A DNA stretch of 14,709 bases from Mariprofundaceae bacterium (GTDB lineage: Bacteria; Pseudomonadota; Zetaproteobacteria; Mariprofundales; J009). Below are positions 1-8,688 of the stretch, piece by piece. The stretch spans positions 1 through 14,709 of the forward strand of contig WFMN01000246.1 of assembly GCA_015489095.1 (NCBI GenBank). Direction: 5' to 3'. The notes beneath the pieces are model-generated. The model made no database searches. It was given only the letters and a program-made list of their open reading frames with translations, and had not been told where the DNA came from. The position numbers and the translations under genes were made by a program. The stretch's first letter is position 1; every line of letters starts with the position of its first letter.

Positions 1-873
1 ATACAGCAGAACCCGGCGATGACGCGCTACTTCGACCCCCGCCCCACCTCGGCGGCGGTGCTCGCCGCGGGCCGTGCGCAGCTGCGCTTGCAGACCCACT
101 ACAGCTCGATCTTTCTCGCCGATCAACTCCCCACCGCCCGCCGCTACCTCGCCGACCTGGAGCTGCTTACCATGGAAACCACGCTGCGCTACGGCCTCGG
201 CCACCGCAGCGACCTCACGCTCAACCTGCCGGCCATGCGACCGCTGGCCGGAGCCCTAGATCGCTTCCTCCACCGCTACCACCGCGCGCTCAACCTGCCC
301 AACGGCGGCCGCGAGCTGCGCCCCAACAACCAGTTCAGCTACTTCTACCAAGGCGGTTGGCGGGGCACACCACAATGGGAGCTTGGCAACCTGCAACTCA
401 CCCTGCACCGCCGGCTGGTCGCCAAGCGGTGGGCGCTCCTGCTGGGCGTGCGCCTGCCCACCGCCAGCCGCGCGCGCGGCTGGGGGCACCCGGGAGCCGA
501 TCTCGCGCTGGGAAGCGTGCTCTCTTGGCAACGGGGGCGGTGGTTTGCCCACGGTGAAGGGTGGTGGGTGCATCCCGTCATCCGCCGCGATTCGGGGATG
601 GGGGTGCGCGACTATCCCCGCGCCTCCGCCACCGTGGGCAGGGGGATCGCATGGTTCGCCGCGCCGCTCAACCTGCTACTGCAAGCGCAGGGCGGAGGCT
701 CCCCCTACCGAAGCGGCGTCGCCGCCCTCGACTCCCCGCCGTGGCTGATCTCGGTGGGGCTGCGCGGCGCCTCCCACCAAGGTTGGCAATGGAACGCCGC
801 CTTCGTCGAGAACATCACCCAATCCAGCACGCAGGATTTCTCCCTGTCGTTCGGGGTGACCATGCCGATGTGA
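1..873 (+). CDS. DUF3187 family outer-membrane protein, 5' end missing
   Basis: The reading frame is open from base 1 to a TGA at 871-873, so the start lies before the window. The ATG at 19 is probably internal, because the family's Asn-Pro-containing N-terminal motif (here QQNPAM) is encoded just before it. The visible 290 residues include LDRFLHRYHRALNLPNGGRE, which resembles the DUF3187 signature (a Gly/Leu-Asp, a helix with a conserved His, then LPxGGR), followed by alternating aromatic/hydrophobic strands that end in FSLSFGVTMPM. That pattern suits a beta-barrel in the outer membrane. A signal peptide would lie upstream and cannot be seen. The biochemical role of the family is unknown to me. 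No terminator hairpin with a T-run follows; repeats begin about 30 bp downstream. Confidence 0.75.
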   Translation: MQQNPAMTRYFDPRPTSAAVLAAGRAQLRLQTHYSSIFLADQLPTARRYLADLELLTMETTLRYGLGHRSDLTLNLPAMRPLAGALDRFLHRYHRALNLPNGGRELRPNNQFSYFYQGGWRGTPQWELGNLQLTLHRRLVAKRWALLLGVRLPTASRARGWGHPGADLALGSVLSWQRGRWFAHGEGWWVHPVIRRDSGMGVRDYPRASATVGRGIAWFAAPLNLLLQAQGGGSPYRSGVAALDSPPWLISVGLRGASHQGWQWNAAFVENITQSSTQDFSLSFGVTMPM

Positions 874-902
874 TGATGTTCACCGCGGAAGCGCGTTATT
901 TT

Positions 903-987
903 TTTCACCACAGAGACACAGAGGCACAGAGGAATAGGGGGGATATGACAATCTCTTCTTCCTTCGTGTCCTTGTGACTTCGTGGTT
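903..987. repeat. Imperfect inverted repeat, CACAGAGACACAGAGG type
   Basis: The left arm (903-932, CACCACAGAGACACAGAGG core) and the right arm (961-987, GTGTCCTTGTGACTTCGTGG core) are partly complementary and enclose about 28 bp. This is a common style of intergenic repeat in environmental proteobacteria. It is a degenerate relative of the neighbouring 997-1146 element, which shares the CACCGCAGAGG-like outer arm. It encodes nothing convincing. Confidence 0.6.
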
Positions 988-996
988 CATCATCTT

Positions 997-1146
997 CTCA
1001 CCGCAGAGGCGCGGAGACGCGGAGAGGTAAGGACTGCCGTCATTCCGGCCTCCGAGCCGGAATCCATGTGGGCATGCCTGTTCATGGTGAATCCCGGCCT
1101 GCGCCGGGACACCCTCCCTATCCCTCCGCGCCTCCGCGGTGAAAAA
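997..1146. repeat. Composite inverted repeat (GC-rich arms, nested palindromes)
   Basis: The outer arms are CTCACCGCAGAGGCGCGGAG (from 997) and its approximate complement CTCCGCGCCTCCGCGGTGA (1123-1141). Nested inside is a perfect 8-bp stem, ATTCCGGC (1042-1049) with GCCGGAAT (1056-1063), followed by a second, diverged palindrome around 1091-1110. The nested part resembles the 'GTCATTCC...GGAATCCA' class of small intergenic repeats. Related outer arms recur at 10582-10711 and 11872-12003. Confidence 0.7.
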
Positions 1147-1172
1147 ACAACGCAACTATTCAGCTACATGCT

Positions 1173-1294
1173 GTAACTGTTCAGATCGCCCATGATTTGT
1201 TCGATAGCAAGGCGAAAACGCGCAGTGTGCTACTCGCACATGAGCATTTTCAACGCAGCTATCGGGCAAAACATGGGATGAGCTGAATCGTTAC
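1173..1294. repeat. 122-bp long imperfect palindrome
   Basis: The segment begins with GTAAC (1173-1177) and ends with GTTAC (1290-1294). The two roughly 55-nt halves are complementary with scattered mismatches: the shared order is GTAAC, TTCAG, CCATG, TTTG, CGATAGC, GAAAA, GTGC, around a short centre near 1230-1240. It has MITE-like or large-REP-like architecture. It lies just downstream of the groEL terminator and encodes no protein. No second full copy is present in the window, although 1153-1166 looks like a fragment of an arm end. Confidence 0.7.
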
Positions 1295-1333
1295 AAAACA
1301 ACAAGACCCGCAAGTGAAACACTTACGGGTCTT
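1291..1333 (-). terminator. Rho-independent terminator of groES-groEL
   Basis: On the minus strand, AAGACCCG-x-AAGTG pairs with CACTT-x-CGGGTCTT (arms 1326-1333/1320-1324 and 1303-1310/1312-1316) around an AAA/TTT loop. A T-rich run, GTTGTTTTGTAA, follows at 1302-1291. The hairpin lies 38-68 bp after the groEL stop, a normal position for the end of this operon. Confidence 0.85.
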
Positions 1334-1370
1334 GCTTGATGCGGCTGTATGGAACAGCAGCGGATGATGG

Positions 1371-3011
<1,641 letters not shown>

Positions 3012-3050
3012 TGTTTGTTTACTCCTTGATGATATTAGTGATAAGTTAAA

Positions 3051-3347
3051 TTAGGACTCGACAACGCCGAGGATGTCATCCTCGCGCATCATCAGGAACT
3101 CTTCGCCGTCCAGCTTGATCTCGGTGCCGGCGTATTTGGAGAAGATGACGCGGTCACCCTGCTTCACTTCCAGCGGGCGGACATCGCCGTTTTCCAGAAT
3201 CTTGCCATTACCGGCCGCGATCACTTCACCTTCAATGGGTTTCTCCTTGGCCGAATCAGGGATAATAATTCCACCGGCGGACTTCTCTTCTTCGTCCAGC
3301 CGACGAACAATCACACGGTCATGTAAAGGACGAACTTTCGTTGTCAT
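3051..3347 (-). CDS. groES: 10-kDa co-chaperonin GroES
   Basis: This is the lid of the GroEL chamber. The product has 98 residues, typical length, starting MTTKVRPLHDRVIVRR. The mobile-loop region EKSAGGIIIPDSAKEKP (about 21-37) includes the GGIIIP segment that docks on GroEL. The C-terminal half carries the family motifs VKQGDRVIFSKYAGTEIK and EEFLMMREDDILG. TAGGAGT at 3357-3363 lies 9 nt before the ATG. It is the first gene of the groES-groEL operon, and a sigma-32-like promoter lies about 84-113 bp upstream. Confidence 0.99.
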   Translation of the reverse strand: MTTKVRPLHDRVIVRRLDEEEKSAGGIIIPDSAKEKPIEGEVIAAGNGKILENGDVRPLEVKQGDRVIFSKYAGTEIKLDGEEFLMMREDDILGVVES

Positions 3348-3430
3348 CGTTGTCTCACTCCTAGCATATTTTTATTCACTCCGAACCCGCCGCCGATGCG
3401 GTCGCACCGAACAGCGCGTTCAACGAGGCG

Positions 3431-3460
3431 CTTTGTAGGGACGCCGAAACCCCGTTTCAA
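3431..3460 (-). promoter_or_regulatory. Candidate sigma-32 (heat-shock) promoter for groES-groEL
   Basis: On the minus strand, GTTGAAA (-35; 3461-3455) is separated by 14 nt from CCCTACAAAG (-10; 3440-3431). The sigma-32 consensus in Proteobacteria is CTTGAAA, about 13-17 nt, then CCCCATnT. The predicted start near 3424 would leave an mRNA leader of about 75 nt. No CIRCE (TTAGCACTC-N9-GAGTGCTAA) element is visible, which suggests control by sigma-32 rather than by HrcA. Confidence 0.6.
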
Positions 3461-3602
3461 CCCCCTGATCGCAATTGGTTGTCGAATCGTTGCGCCTCCA
3501 TCAAAACATATTGAAAAACTGCGGAAATAAACAGCACGCCTTGCGGCGTTCGGCATATTCGCTAGCCTTGGGCGCCGGCGAATGAGGCGCGCCGTCGAGT
3601 TA

Positions 3603-3620
3603 CGACTTCGCAAGAAGTCG
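3603..3620 (+). repeat. Hairpin with GCAA tetraloop upstream of the HDOD gene
   Basis: CGACTTC (3603-3609), GCAA loop, GAAGTCG (3614-3620): a perfect 7-bp stem with a GNRA-type loop on the plus strand. The same core recurs at 9791-9808 and about 11073-11088. It ends 20 nt before the TTG start of the HDOD gene, so it would lie in that gene's mRNA leader. Confidence 0.55.
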
Positions 3621-3640
3621 CCATTGCCTAGGGGGCGCCA

Positions 3641-4486
3641 TTGATCCGGGGGGATAGGCGTATCAACAGAGAACAAGCAATCATCAAACTGCGCACCATT
3701 CAGGACATTCCCACCCTGCCGGACTGCTTTTTGCGCATCCAGCAGGTGCTGCGCCATCCCGACAGCGACACCGACGATCTGGTCGATGTCATCCAGACCG
3801 ATCAGGCCACCTGCGCCATGGTGCTCAAGCAGGCCAATTCACCGGCGTTCAACGGCGGGCTGCGCAACATCACCTCGATCCACGAGGCGGTCACCCGCCT
3901 AGGGATGCACGAGGTCTCGCAGATCGCCATGGTAATTTCGCTCGTGCACGGCTTTCCACTGCCCACCACCGCCACGAAGGTGGCGATGTTCTGGGCGCAC
4001 GCTTTTCTGGTCGGCTCGATCGCCAACGAGATCGGCAAACGCATTCCGCCGCCCACGGCGTTTGACCGGCAGATGCTGTTCACCGCCGGTTTACTGCATG
4101 ATATCGGGCGCGCCATCATCGGCTTGCGGCTCGATCCCGACTACTTCGCCTCCCCCGCCGGCGCCATCAACGACGATTTGCGCACCCTGCAGTTCGAACT
4201 CAAGCGATACGGTATCGACCATGCGGAGGCAGGGTCGATTCTGATGGAGCTGTGGGGCTTTCCACAGGTATTGATCGACACCATCGCCCACTACCACCGC
4301 CCCATCGGTCAGTGCAACCTCGCATCCGCGATCATCCACCTTGCCAACGACACCGCCAACGCGCGCGGCACGCGCATCGGCTCCATCGAACAGGCCGCCG
4401 TCGCCTTGAAGGAAGGGGAACTGTTCGAATCGCTGGACGACGATATTGCCGCGATGCTGCAGCAATACCAACAGGAACGCGACTAG
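3641..4486 (+). CDS. HDOD domain signalling protein
   Basis: The 281-residue product is a stand-alone HDOD (HD-related output) domain. This family is tied to bacterial signal transduction and sits in the cytoplasm, often without demonstrated enzymatic activity. Seen: LRTIQDIPTLPDCFLRIQQV (17-36), the usual HDOD N-terminus; IQTDQATCAMVLKQANSP (51-68); AVTRLGM; GLLHDIGRAI (150-159) with the HD pair at 153-154; YGIDHAEAGSILMELWGFP (190-208); IAHYHRP (215-221); IIHLAND (231-237). Only a TTG start at 3641 gives a complete domain, because no ATG or GTG precedes it in frame; AGGGGG at 3630-3635 is the likely ribosome site. The gene is divergent from groES. Its stop overlaps the trpC stop. No separate output domain is fused, so its target is unknown. 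Confidence 0.9.
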   Translation: MIRGDRRINREQAIIKLRTIQDIPTLPDCFLRIQQVLRHPDSDTDDLVDVIQTDQATCAMVLKQANSPAFNGGLRNITSIHEAVTRLGMHEVSQIAMVISLVHGFPLPTTATKVAMFWAHAFLVGSIANEIGKRIPPPTAFDRQMLFTAGLLHDIGRAIIGLRLDPDYFASPAGAINDDLRTLQFELKRYGIDHAEAGSILMELWGFPQVLIDTIAHYHRPIGQCNLASAIIHLANDTANARGTRIGSIEQAAVALKEGELFESLDDDIAAMLQQYQQERD

Positions 4487-5274
4487 GCGCCACCCACGGT
4501 TAGCTGCCGCAATGCCGCGCCGGGATCCGGCTGCCGCATCAGCGATTCACCGACCAGAAAACCGTACACCCCGGCTTCGCGCATCGCCGCCACATCGCCG
4601 CCATCGTGGATGCCGGATTCAGTGATCACCGTGCGTGGCGCATCGATACGCGGCAGCAGCCGCCTAGTGGTGGCGAGGTCGATCTCAAAGGTGTGCAGGT
4701 TGCGGTTGTTGATGCCGATCAGCTCAGTCTCCAGCAGCAAGGCGCGTTCCAGCTCGGCCTCGTTGTGTACCTCCGGCAGGATGGCAAGCCCCATCTCGCG
4801 GGCGGAGGCCGCAATGTCGGCGATCAGCCCGTCGTCGATCATCGCCATGATGATGAGGATCGCATCCGCCCCCAGCGCCCGCGCCTCGATCACTTGATAG
4901 GGATCGACGATGAACTCCTTACGCAGGATCGGTAGGGAGGCCTCCTCACGAATCCCGCGCACAAAGTCATCCGAGCCCTGAAAATAGCGCACATCGGTCA
5001 GCACCGACAGGCAGGTGGCGCCGGCCTGTTGGTAGCGCCCGGCAATCCACACCGGATCGAAATCTTCCCGAATCACCCCCTTGGAGGGGCTCGCCTTTTT
5101 CACCTCGGCGATGACCGCCGTCTCCCGCCGCGCCACCTTCCCGGCTAGCGCGCCGCGAAAATCGACCGGGGCATACGCCGTCGCCTGCCGCATCAGCTCG
5201 CCCTCGCTCCGCTGCTGCTTGCACTGCCTGACCCAATCGCGCTTGTAGGCGGCGATCTCCTTGAGGATGGTCAC
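4483..5274 (-). CDS. trpC: Indole-3-glycerol-phosphate synthase TrpC
   Basis: The enzyme converts CdRP to indole-3-glycerol phosphate in tryptophan synthesis; it is a cytoplasmic TIM barrel. The product has 263 residues from the GTG at 5274. Seen: AEVKKASPSKGVI (56-68) with the catalytic Lys, LRKEFIVDPYQV (117-128) with the second Lys, LPEVHNEAEL (166-175), IGINNRNLHTF (187-197), and TESGIHDGGD (218-227). A TTG 21 nt further upstream (5295) also keeps the frame, but I prefer the GTG because GTGA overlaps the trpD stop and AAGGTGG precedes it. There is no fused TrpF domain. The end is a TAG at 4485-4483 that shares CTAG with the convergent HDOD gene, so there is no room for an intrinsic terminator. 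Confidence 0.97.
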   Translation of the reverse strand: MTILKEIAAYKRDWVRQCKQQRSEGELMRQATAYAPVDFRGALAGKVARRETAVIAEVKKASPSKGVIREDFDPVWIAGRYQQAGATCLSVLTDVRYFQGSDDFVRGIREEASLPILRKEFIVDPYQVIEARALGADAILIIMAMIDDGLIADIAASAREMGLAILPEVHNEAELERALLLETELIGINNRNLHTFEIDLATTRRLLPRIDAPRTVITESGIHDGGDVAAMREAGVYGFLVGESLMRQPDPGAALRQLTVGGA

Positions 5275-6299
5275 GCGGCCACCTTGTGGCTGCAATCGAC
5301 CAACCGCGCCAGCAGGTCGGCGGCTCTCCCGCTATCCATCGCCTCCGCCGCCTGCGCAATGCCGGCGGCGATGCCCTCCGCCCTGCCGCAGACCCACAGT
5401 GCCGCCGCCGCGTTGAGCAGCACGATATCGCGCCCGGCGCCACCCTGACCGGCCAGAATGTGGCGGATAATGGCGGCGTTGTGGTCGGCGTCGCCGCCGG
5501 CCAGCGCTTCCGGCACGGCGAAGGGGATGCCGAACGCGGAAGGATCGATCTCGAAGGGGTGCAACTGCCCGCCCTCGATCAGCACCGCATCGGTGAGCGC
5601 GGTGGTGGTGATCTCATCGAGCCCGTCGCGGCCATGAACCACCAGCGCACGCTCGATGCCAAGCTGCAGCAGGCTCCGCGCCATCAGATCCAGCTTGTCG
5701 CGGCCATAGACCCCGATCACCTGAAACTCGGCGTTTGCCGGATTGGTCAGCGGCCCCAGCAGGTTGAAAATGGTGCGCACACCAAGTTCGCGCCGGGGAG
5801 CCGCGGCATGCTTCATCGCCGGATGGTGGCCGGGGGCAAACATAAACCCGATGCCCACTTCATCGATGCAGGCCGCCACCTGCGCGGGGGTGAGCGCCAG
5901 ATTGACCCCCAGCGCCTCCAGCACATCGGCACTGCCGGAGCGGGAGGAGATCGCCCGGTTGCCGTGCTTGGCCACCTTCTGGCCGCAGGCCGCCACCACC
6001 AGCGCCACGGTGGTCGAGATGTTGAAGGTGTTGCCGCCATCGCCGCCGGTACCGCAGGTGTCGAGCAGTCCACGGCTCGCCGGCGTCACCTTGTGCGACG
6101 CCGCCCGCATGGCACGGGCTGCGCCCGCCACCATCTCCGGCGTCTCCCCGCGAATGGAGAGCCCCATCAGGATAGCGCCGATCTGTGCCGGGGTGGCCTC
6201 GCCGGCCATGATGGCGGAGAAGCCCACCTCCACCATCGCGCTATCGATGGGGGTGTTTTGATGAACCGCCCGCAGCAGGTTGGTGATCGCTTCAGCCAC
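5271..6299 (-). CDS. trpD: Anthranilate phosphoribosyltransferase TrpD
   Basis: The enzyme transfers phosphoribose from PRPP to anthranilate. The product has 342 residues, normal length. Seen: LLDTCGTGGDGGNTFNIST (78-96), with the Gly-rich GTGGDGGNT PRPP loop; KHGNRAISSRSGSADVLEAL (111-130); FMFAPGHHPAMK (152-163); RTIFNLLGPLTNPA (175-188); and EITTT. The start is a GTG at 6299 that overlaps the end of trpG by 8 nt, with GGAG just upstream. It overlaps trpC by 4 nt (GTGA). Both junctions suggest translational coupling. Confidence 0.98.
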   Translation of the reverse strand: MAEAITNLLRAVHQNTPIDSAMVEVGFSAIMAGEATPAQIGAILMGLSIRGETPEMVAGAARAMRAASHKVTPASRGLLDTCGTGGDGGNTFNISTTVALVVAACGQKVAKHGNRAISSRSGSADVLEALGVNLALTPAQVAACIDEVGIGFMFAPGHHPAMKHAAAPRRELGVRTIFNLLGPLTNPANAEFQVIGVYGRDKLDLMARSLLQLGIERALVVHGRDGLDEITTTALTDAVLIEGGQLHPFEIDPSAFGIPFAVPEALAGGDADHNAAIIRHILAGQGGAGRDIVLLNAAAALWVCGRAEGIAAGIAQAAEAMDSGRAADLLARLVDCSHKVAA

Positions 6300-6864
6300 A
6301 ACGCATCTCCAGAAAGGTTTTCAGCATGGCGTGCCCATGCTCGGTTAGGATCGATTCGGGGTGAAACTGCACGCCGATGGTCGGATGGTCGCGGTGACAG
6401 AGCCCCATCAGCTCCCCCTCCTCCGTCCACGCCGTGCGGCGCAGCACTTGGGGCAGCGGCTCCTCCACGATCAGCGAGTGGTAGCGGGTGGCGGTGAAGG
6501 GGGAGGGAAGCCCGGCAAAGACCGTGCTGCCATCATGGTGGATGGCGCTGGTCTTGCCATGCATCAGCCGCGGCGCGCGCACCACCTTGCCGCCGAACAC
6601 CTGCGCGATCGATTGGTGCCCCAAACAGACGCCGAGAATCGGAATCTTGCCGGAGAAATGGGCGATCAGCGCCATTGAGATCCCGGCGTCATCGGGGGTG
6701 CACGGCCCCGGCGAGATCAGCAGGTGCGAGGGTGCCAGCGCCGCCACCTCGGCCACCGAAATCTTGTCGTTGCGGTAGATGGCGGGCTGCTCGCCCAGTT
6801 CGCCCAAATACTGCACTAGGTTGTAGGTAAAGGAGTCGTAGTTGTCGATCACCAGCACGCTCAT
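6292..6864 (-). CDS. trpG: Anthranilate synthase glutamine amidotransferase TrpG (PabA-like)
   Basis: This is the class I glutamine amidotransferase that feeds ammonia to TrpE. The 190 residues start MSVLVIDNYDSFTYNLVQYL. Seen: ISPGPCTPDDAG (50-61), the nucleophile Cys80 in LGVCLGHQSI (77-86), MHGKTS (101-106), and the His168/Glu170 pair in GVQFHPESILTEHG (164-177). The ATG at 6864 forms ATGA with the trpE stop, and AAGGAG lies 9 nt upstream; the frame continues upstream but only as trpE shadow. The stand-alone subunit lies between trpE and trpD, as in many proteobacteria. It could also serve PabB in folate synthesis, since no separate pabA is visible here. Confidence 0.97.
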   Translation of the reverse strand: MSVLVIDNYDSFTYNLVQYLGELGEQPAIYRNDKISVAEVAALAPSHLLISPGPCTPDDAGISMALIAHFSGKIPILGVCLGHQSIAQVFGGKVVRAPRLMHGKTSAIHHDGSTVFAGLPSPFTATRYHSLIVEEPLPQVLRRTAWTEEGELMGLCHRDHPTIGVQFHPESILTEHGHAMLKTFLEMRCG

Positions 6865-8255
6865 CGGTTGCTCCTTGCCAGCGCGATGGCGCGGAACATC
6901 GCCGTCGCCTTGTTGACGCACTCCTGATGCTCGGTCGCCGGCACCGAATCGGCCACGATGCCCGCGCCCGCCTGCACCTGCACCCGCCCATCGCGGATCA
7001 CCGCGGTACGGATGGCGATCGCGCTGTCCATGCGGGCGCCGCCGAACGAGATGTAGCCGATACAACCGGCGTACGGACCGCGCGCCTCGCGTTCCAGCTC
7101 GTGAATAATCTGCATCGCCCGCACCTTGGGCGCGCCGGAGACGGTACCGACCGGGAAGGTGGCCGCCAGGAGGTCGATGGCATCGACTTCAGGGGTGAGA
7201 TCGCCCTCCACCTGCGAGACGATATGCATCACATGGGAGTAGCGTTCCACCACCATCGATTCGGTCACCGCCACCGAGCCGAACCGGCAGACGCGCCCCA
7301 AATCGTTGCGCCCCAGATCGACCAGCATGATGTGTTCCGCCAACTCCTTGCCATCGGCCAGCAACTCCCGCTCCAGCGCCGCATCTTCATCCGCGTTCCC
7401 GCCGCGCGGACGGGTGCCGGCGATGGGACGCACGATGGCACGCGCACCCGCTTTGCGCACCAGAATCTCCGGCGACGAGCCCACCAGCACGGTATCGTCG
7501 ATGGTGAGGTGGAACAGGTAGGGCGACGGGTTGATATGGCGCACCGCGCGGTAGATCGCCAGCGAATCGCAATCGAGCGGGGCGGAAAAGCGCTGCGACA
7601 GCACCACCTGAAAGATGTCCCCAGCGAGGATGTACTCCTTGGCTTGGCGCACCATCGCCTCAAACGCGGCTTGGTCGATATGCGCCTCCGGCTGCATCGC
7701 AGGTAGGGCGCCTTCGAGATGAAGCGGCGACAGGTTGTGCGGCTGCTGCAGACGCGCCTGCATGGTATCAAGCGCGGCGTTCGCCTCCGCCTCCGCCCCC
7801 AGCGCGCACAGATGCAACACGCCGCGCAGGTTGTCCACCACCACAAAGCGATCGATCACCATGAAGGCCGCCAGCGCACCGTCGCTCTCCAGCCGCGGCA
7901 CACCGGGCTCGAAGCGGGGAACCACATCATACGCGAAGTAGCCAACCGCCCCGCCGCTGAACGGCAGGTCATCGCACTGCTCCACCCCCTCCTGCCGGAT
8001 CACCTCGCTGCGCAGCCACGCCTCCATCGGCTGATCCAGCCGGACACGGCCGCCGTCACGGCTGCGAACCGTCAGCGCGCCATCGCGCTCCACCGCCACC
8101 TTGGCCGGATCGAAACCGATCATGCTGTAGCGCCCCCAACGCTCGCCCCCTTCGGCGGATTCAAACAGAAAGCTCTCCCTTCCTACGCGCAGGCGGGCAA
8201 AGAGCGACACCGCGGTTTCACAGTCGGCCGACAGGGTACGACGATAGAGCCTCAT
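6861..8255 (-). CDS. trpE: Anthranilate synthase component I TrpE
   Basis: The enzyme turns chorismate plus ammonia into anthranilate, the first step of the tryptophan branch. The product has 464 residues, somewhat short because the usual extra N-terminal 20-30 residues are absent. Seen: SFLFESAEGGERWGRYSMIG (28-47), the tryptophan feedback site (LLES in most, LFES here, Ser33 kept); GGAVGYFAYD; FQVVLSQRFS; NPSPYLFHL; PIAGTRPRG; VDLGRNDLGRV; GTVSGAPKVRAM; QAGAGIVADSVPATEHQE. The ATG at 8255 is the first usable start after an in-frame stop; no clear Shine-Dalgarno sequence precedes it. It heads the trpE-G-D-C cluster, divergent from tRNA-Ala with only 65 bp between, and no leader-peptide attenuator is visible. 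Confidence 0.98.
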   Translation of the reverse strand: MRLYRRTLSADCETAVSLFARLRVGRESFLFESAEGGERWGRYSMIGFDPAKVAVERDGALTVRSRDGGRVRLDQPMEAWLRSEVIRQEGVEQCDDLPFSGGAVGYFAYDVVPRFEPGVPRLESDGALAAFMVIDRFVVVDNLRGVLHLCALGAEAEANAALDTMQARLQQPHNLSPLHLEGALPAMQPEAHIDQAAFEAMVRQAKEYILAGDIFQVVLSQRFSAPLDCDSLAIYRAVRHINPSPYLFHLTIDDTVLVGSSPEILVRKAGARAIVRPIAGTRPRGGNADEDAALERELLADGKELAEHIMLVDLGRNDLGRVCRFGSVAVTESMVVERYSHVMHIVSQVEGDLTPEVDAIDLLAATFPVGTVSGAPKVRAMQIIHELEREARGPYAGCIGYISFGGARMDSAIAIRTAVIRDGRVQVQAGAGIVADSVPATEHQECVNKATAMFRAIALARSNR

Positions 8256-8277
8256 GGAGCGATAGCGAACGCCGGCG

Positions 8278-8306
8278 TTGACAGCGGGTCTGCTTCACGG
8301 CGTAAT
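8278..8306 (+). promoter_or_regulatory. Candidate sigma-70 promoter for tRNA-Ala
   Basis: TTGACA (8278-8283) is followed after 17 nt by CGTAAT (8301-8306, four of six -10 bases) and then a GC-rich stretch (TCGCGCTCC), typical of stable-RNA promoters. The predicted start near 8313 leaves a short 5' leader for RNase P removal. The site overlaps the trpE upstream region on the other strand. Confidence 0.5.
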
Positions 8307-8320
8307 TCGCGCTCCTTCAC

Positions 8321-8396
<76 letters not shown>

Positions 8397-8458
8397 AATA
8401 CTGTTTTTACCATATCTTTTCAACACCTTGCTTCTGGCGATAGGGCCAAAAAGGTGAC

Positions 8459-8479
8459 TTGTACATGAAGATTGTACAT
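8459..8479 (+). repeat. Two direct TTGTACAT repeats, candidate integrase arm sites or operator
   Basis: TTGTACAT occurs at 8459-8466 and 8472-8479, a 13-nt period, just upstream of the integrase remnant. A CTGTACAG palindrome lies near the other end (9342-9349). Arm-type integrase sites are one reading; an operator for the lost integrase gene is another. Confidence 0.45.
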
Positions 8480-8493
8480 TCACCCCCCAAAAG

Positions 8494-8688
8494 GTGGAAG
8501 ATGTGACCAGAAGACGACTGAATTACCTGCATAGTGGCGAAACCTATATCTATTATTACCGCCGCACCATCCCTACAGCTACCCGTAAGACCTTTAACAA
8601 CCGCCGTGAAATAAAAGTATCTCTCGGCACCCGTGACAAACTTGTGATTCAGGTTGACTTATCGCATAATTGCGATATTATTCGTGGT
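8494..8688 (+). pseudogene. N-terminal remnant of a tyrosine-recombinase integrase, in frame with the toxin
   Basis: The frame starts at GTG 8494, or better GTG 8503, which has AAGGTGG 5 nt upstream. It reads through without a stop into the toxin. Residues 4-50 contain TRRRLNYLHSGETYIYYYRR, then IPTATRKTFNNRREIKVSLG and TRDK. This matches the N-terminal pattern (YL..G.tYyfRRriP..lr..f..reik.SLgTrd) of DUF6538-type phage/island integrases. The arm-binding homology ends near 8645. The rest of the integrase, with its catalytic Arg/His/Tyr, is gone; promoter sequence and the toxin ORF follow directly. This looks like a deletion junction. The position next to attL is where such an integrase is expected. 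Confidence 0.7.
8654..8681 (+). promoter_or_regulatory. Promoter and palindromic operator of the HigB/HigA-like pair
   Basis: TTGACT (8654-8659), 16-nt spacer, TATTAT (8676-8681): a near-consensus sigma-70 promoter. The spacer is filled by the inverted repeat TATCGCA-TAAT-TGCGATA (8660-8677), whose last two bases enter the -10, an ideal place for autorepression by the HTH antitoxin. The predicted transcription start is within a base or two of the toxin ATG at 8689, so the mRNA may be leaderless. Confidence 0.65.

Noticed and set aside
880..1176. ORFs on both strands downstream of the DUF3187 gene
   Set aside because: They run entirely through inverted repeats; translations such as TAEARRRGE-type strings are typical of translated repeat DNA.
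874..1370. CRISPR array
   Set aside because: The repeats are inverted and heterogeneous, not evenly spaced direct repeats with unique spacers, and no cas genes are present.
3364..3430. CIRCE element upstream of groES
   Set aside because: No TTAGCACTC/GAGTGCTAA pair at the right spacing is found.
3344..3757. Minus-strand ORF of 137 codons upstream of groES
   Set aside because: It overlaps the groES promoter region and the HDOD start, has low-complexity Arg-rich content and no recognisable domain; it is best explained as a shadow.
5275..5295. Earlier TTG start for TrpC
   Set aside because: The GTG at 5274 overlaps the trpD stop in the usual GTGA arrangement and gives the family-typical N-terminus (TILKEIAAYK).
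8256..8320. trp attenuator or leader peptide
   Set aside because: Only 65 bp separate trpE from the divergent tRNA, with no Trp-rich short ORF and no terminator-like hairpin with a T-run.
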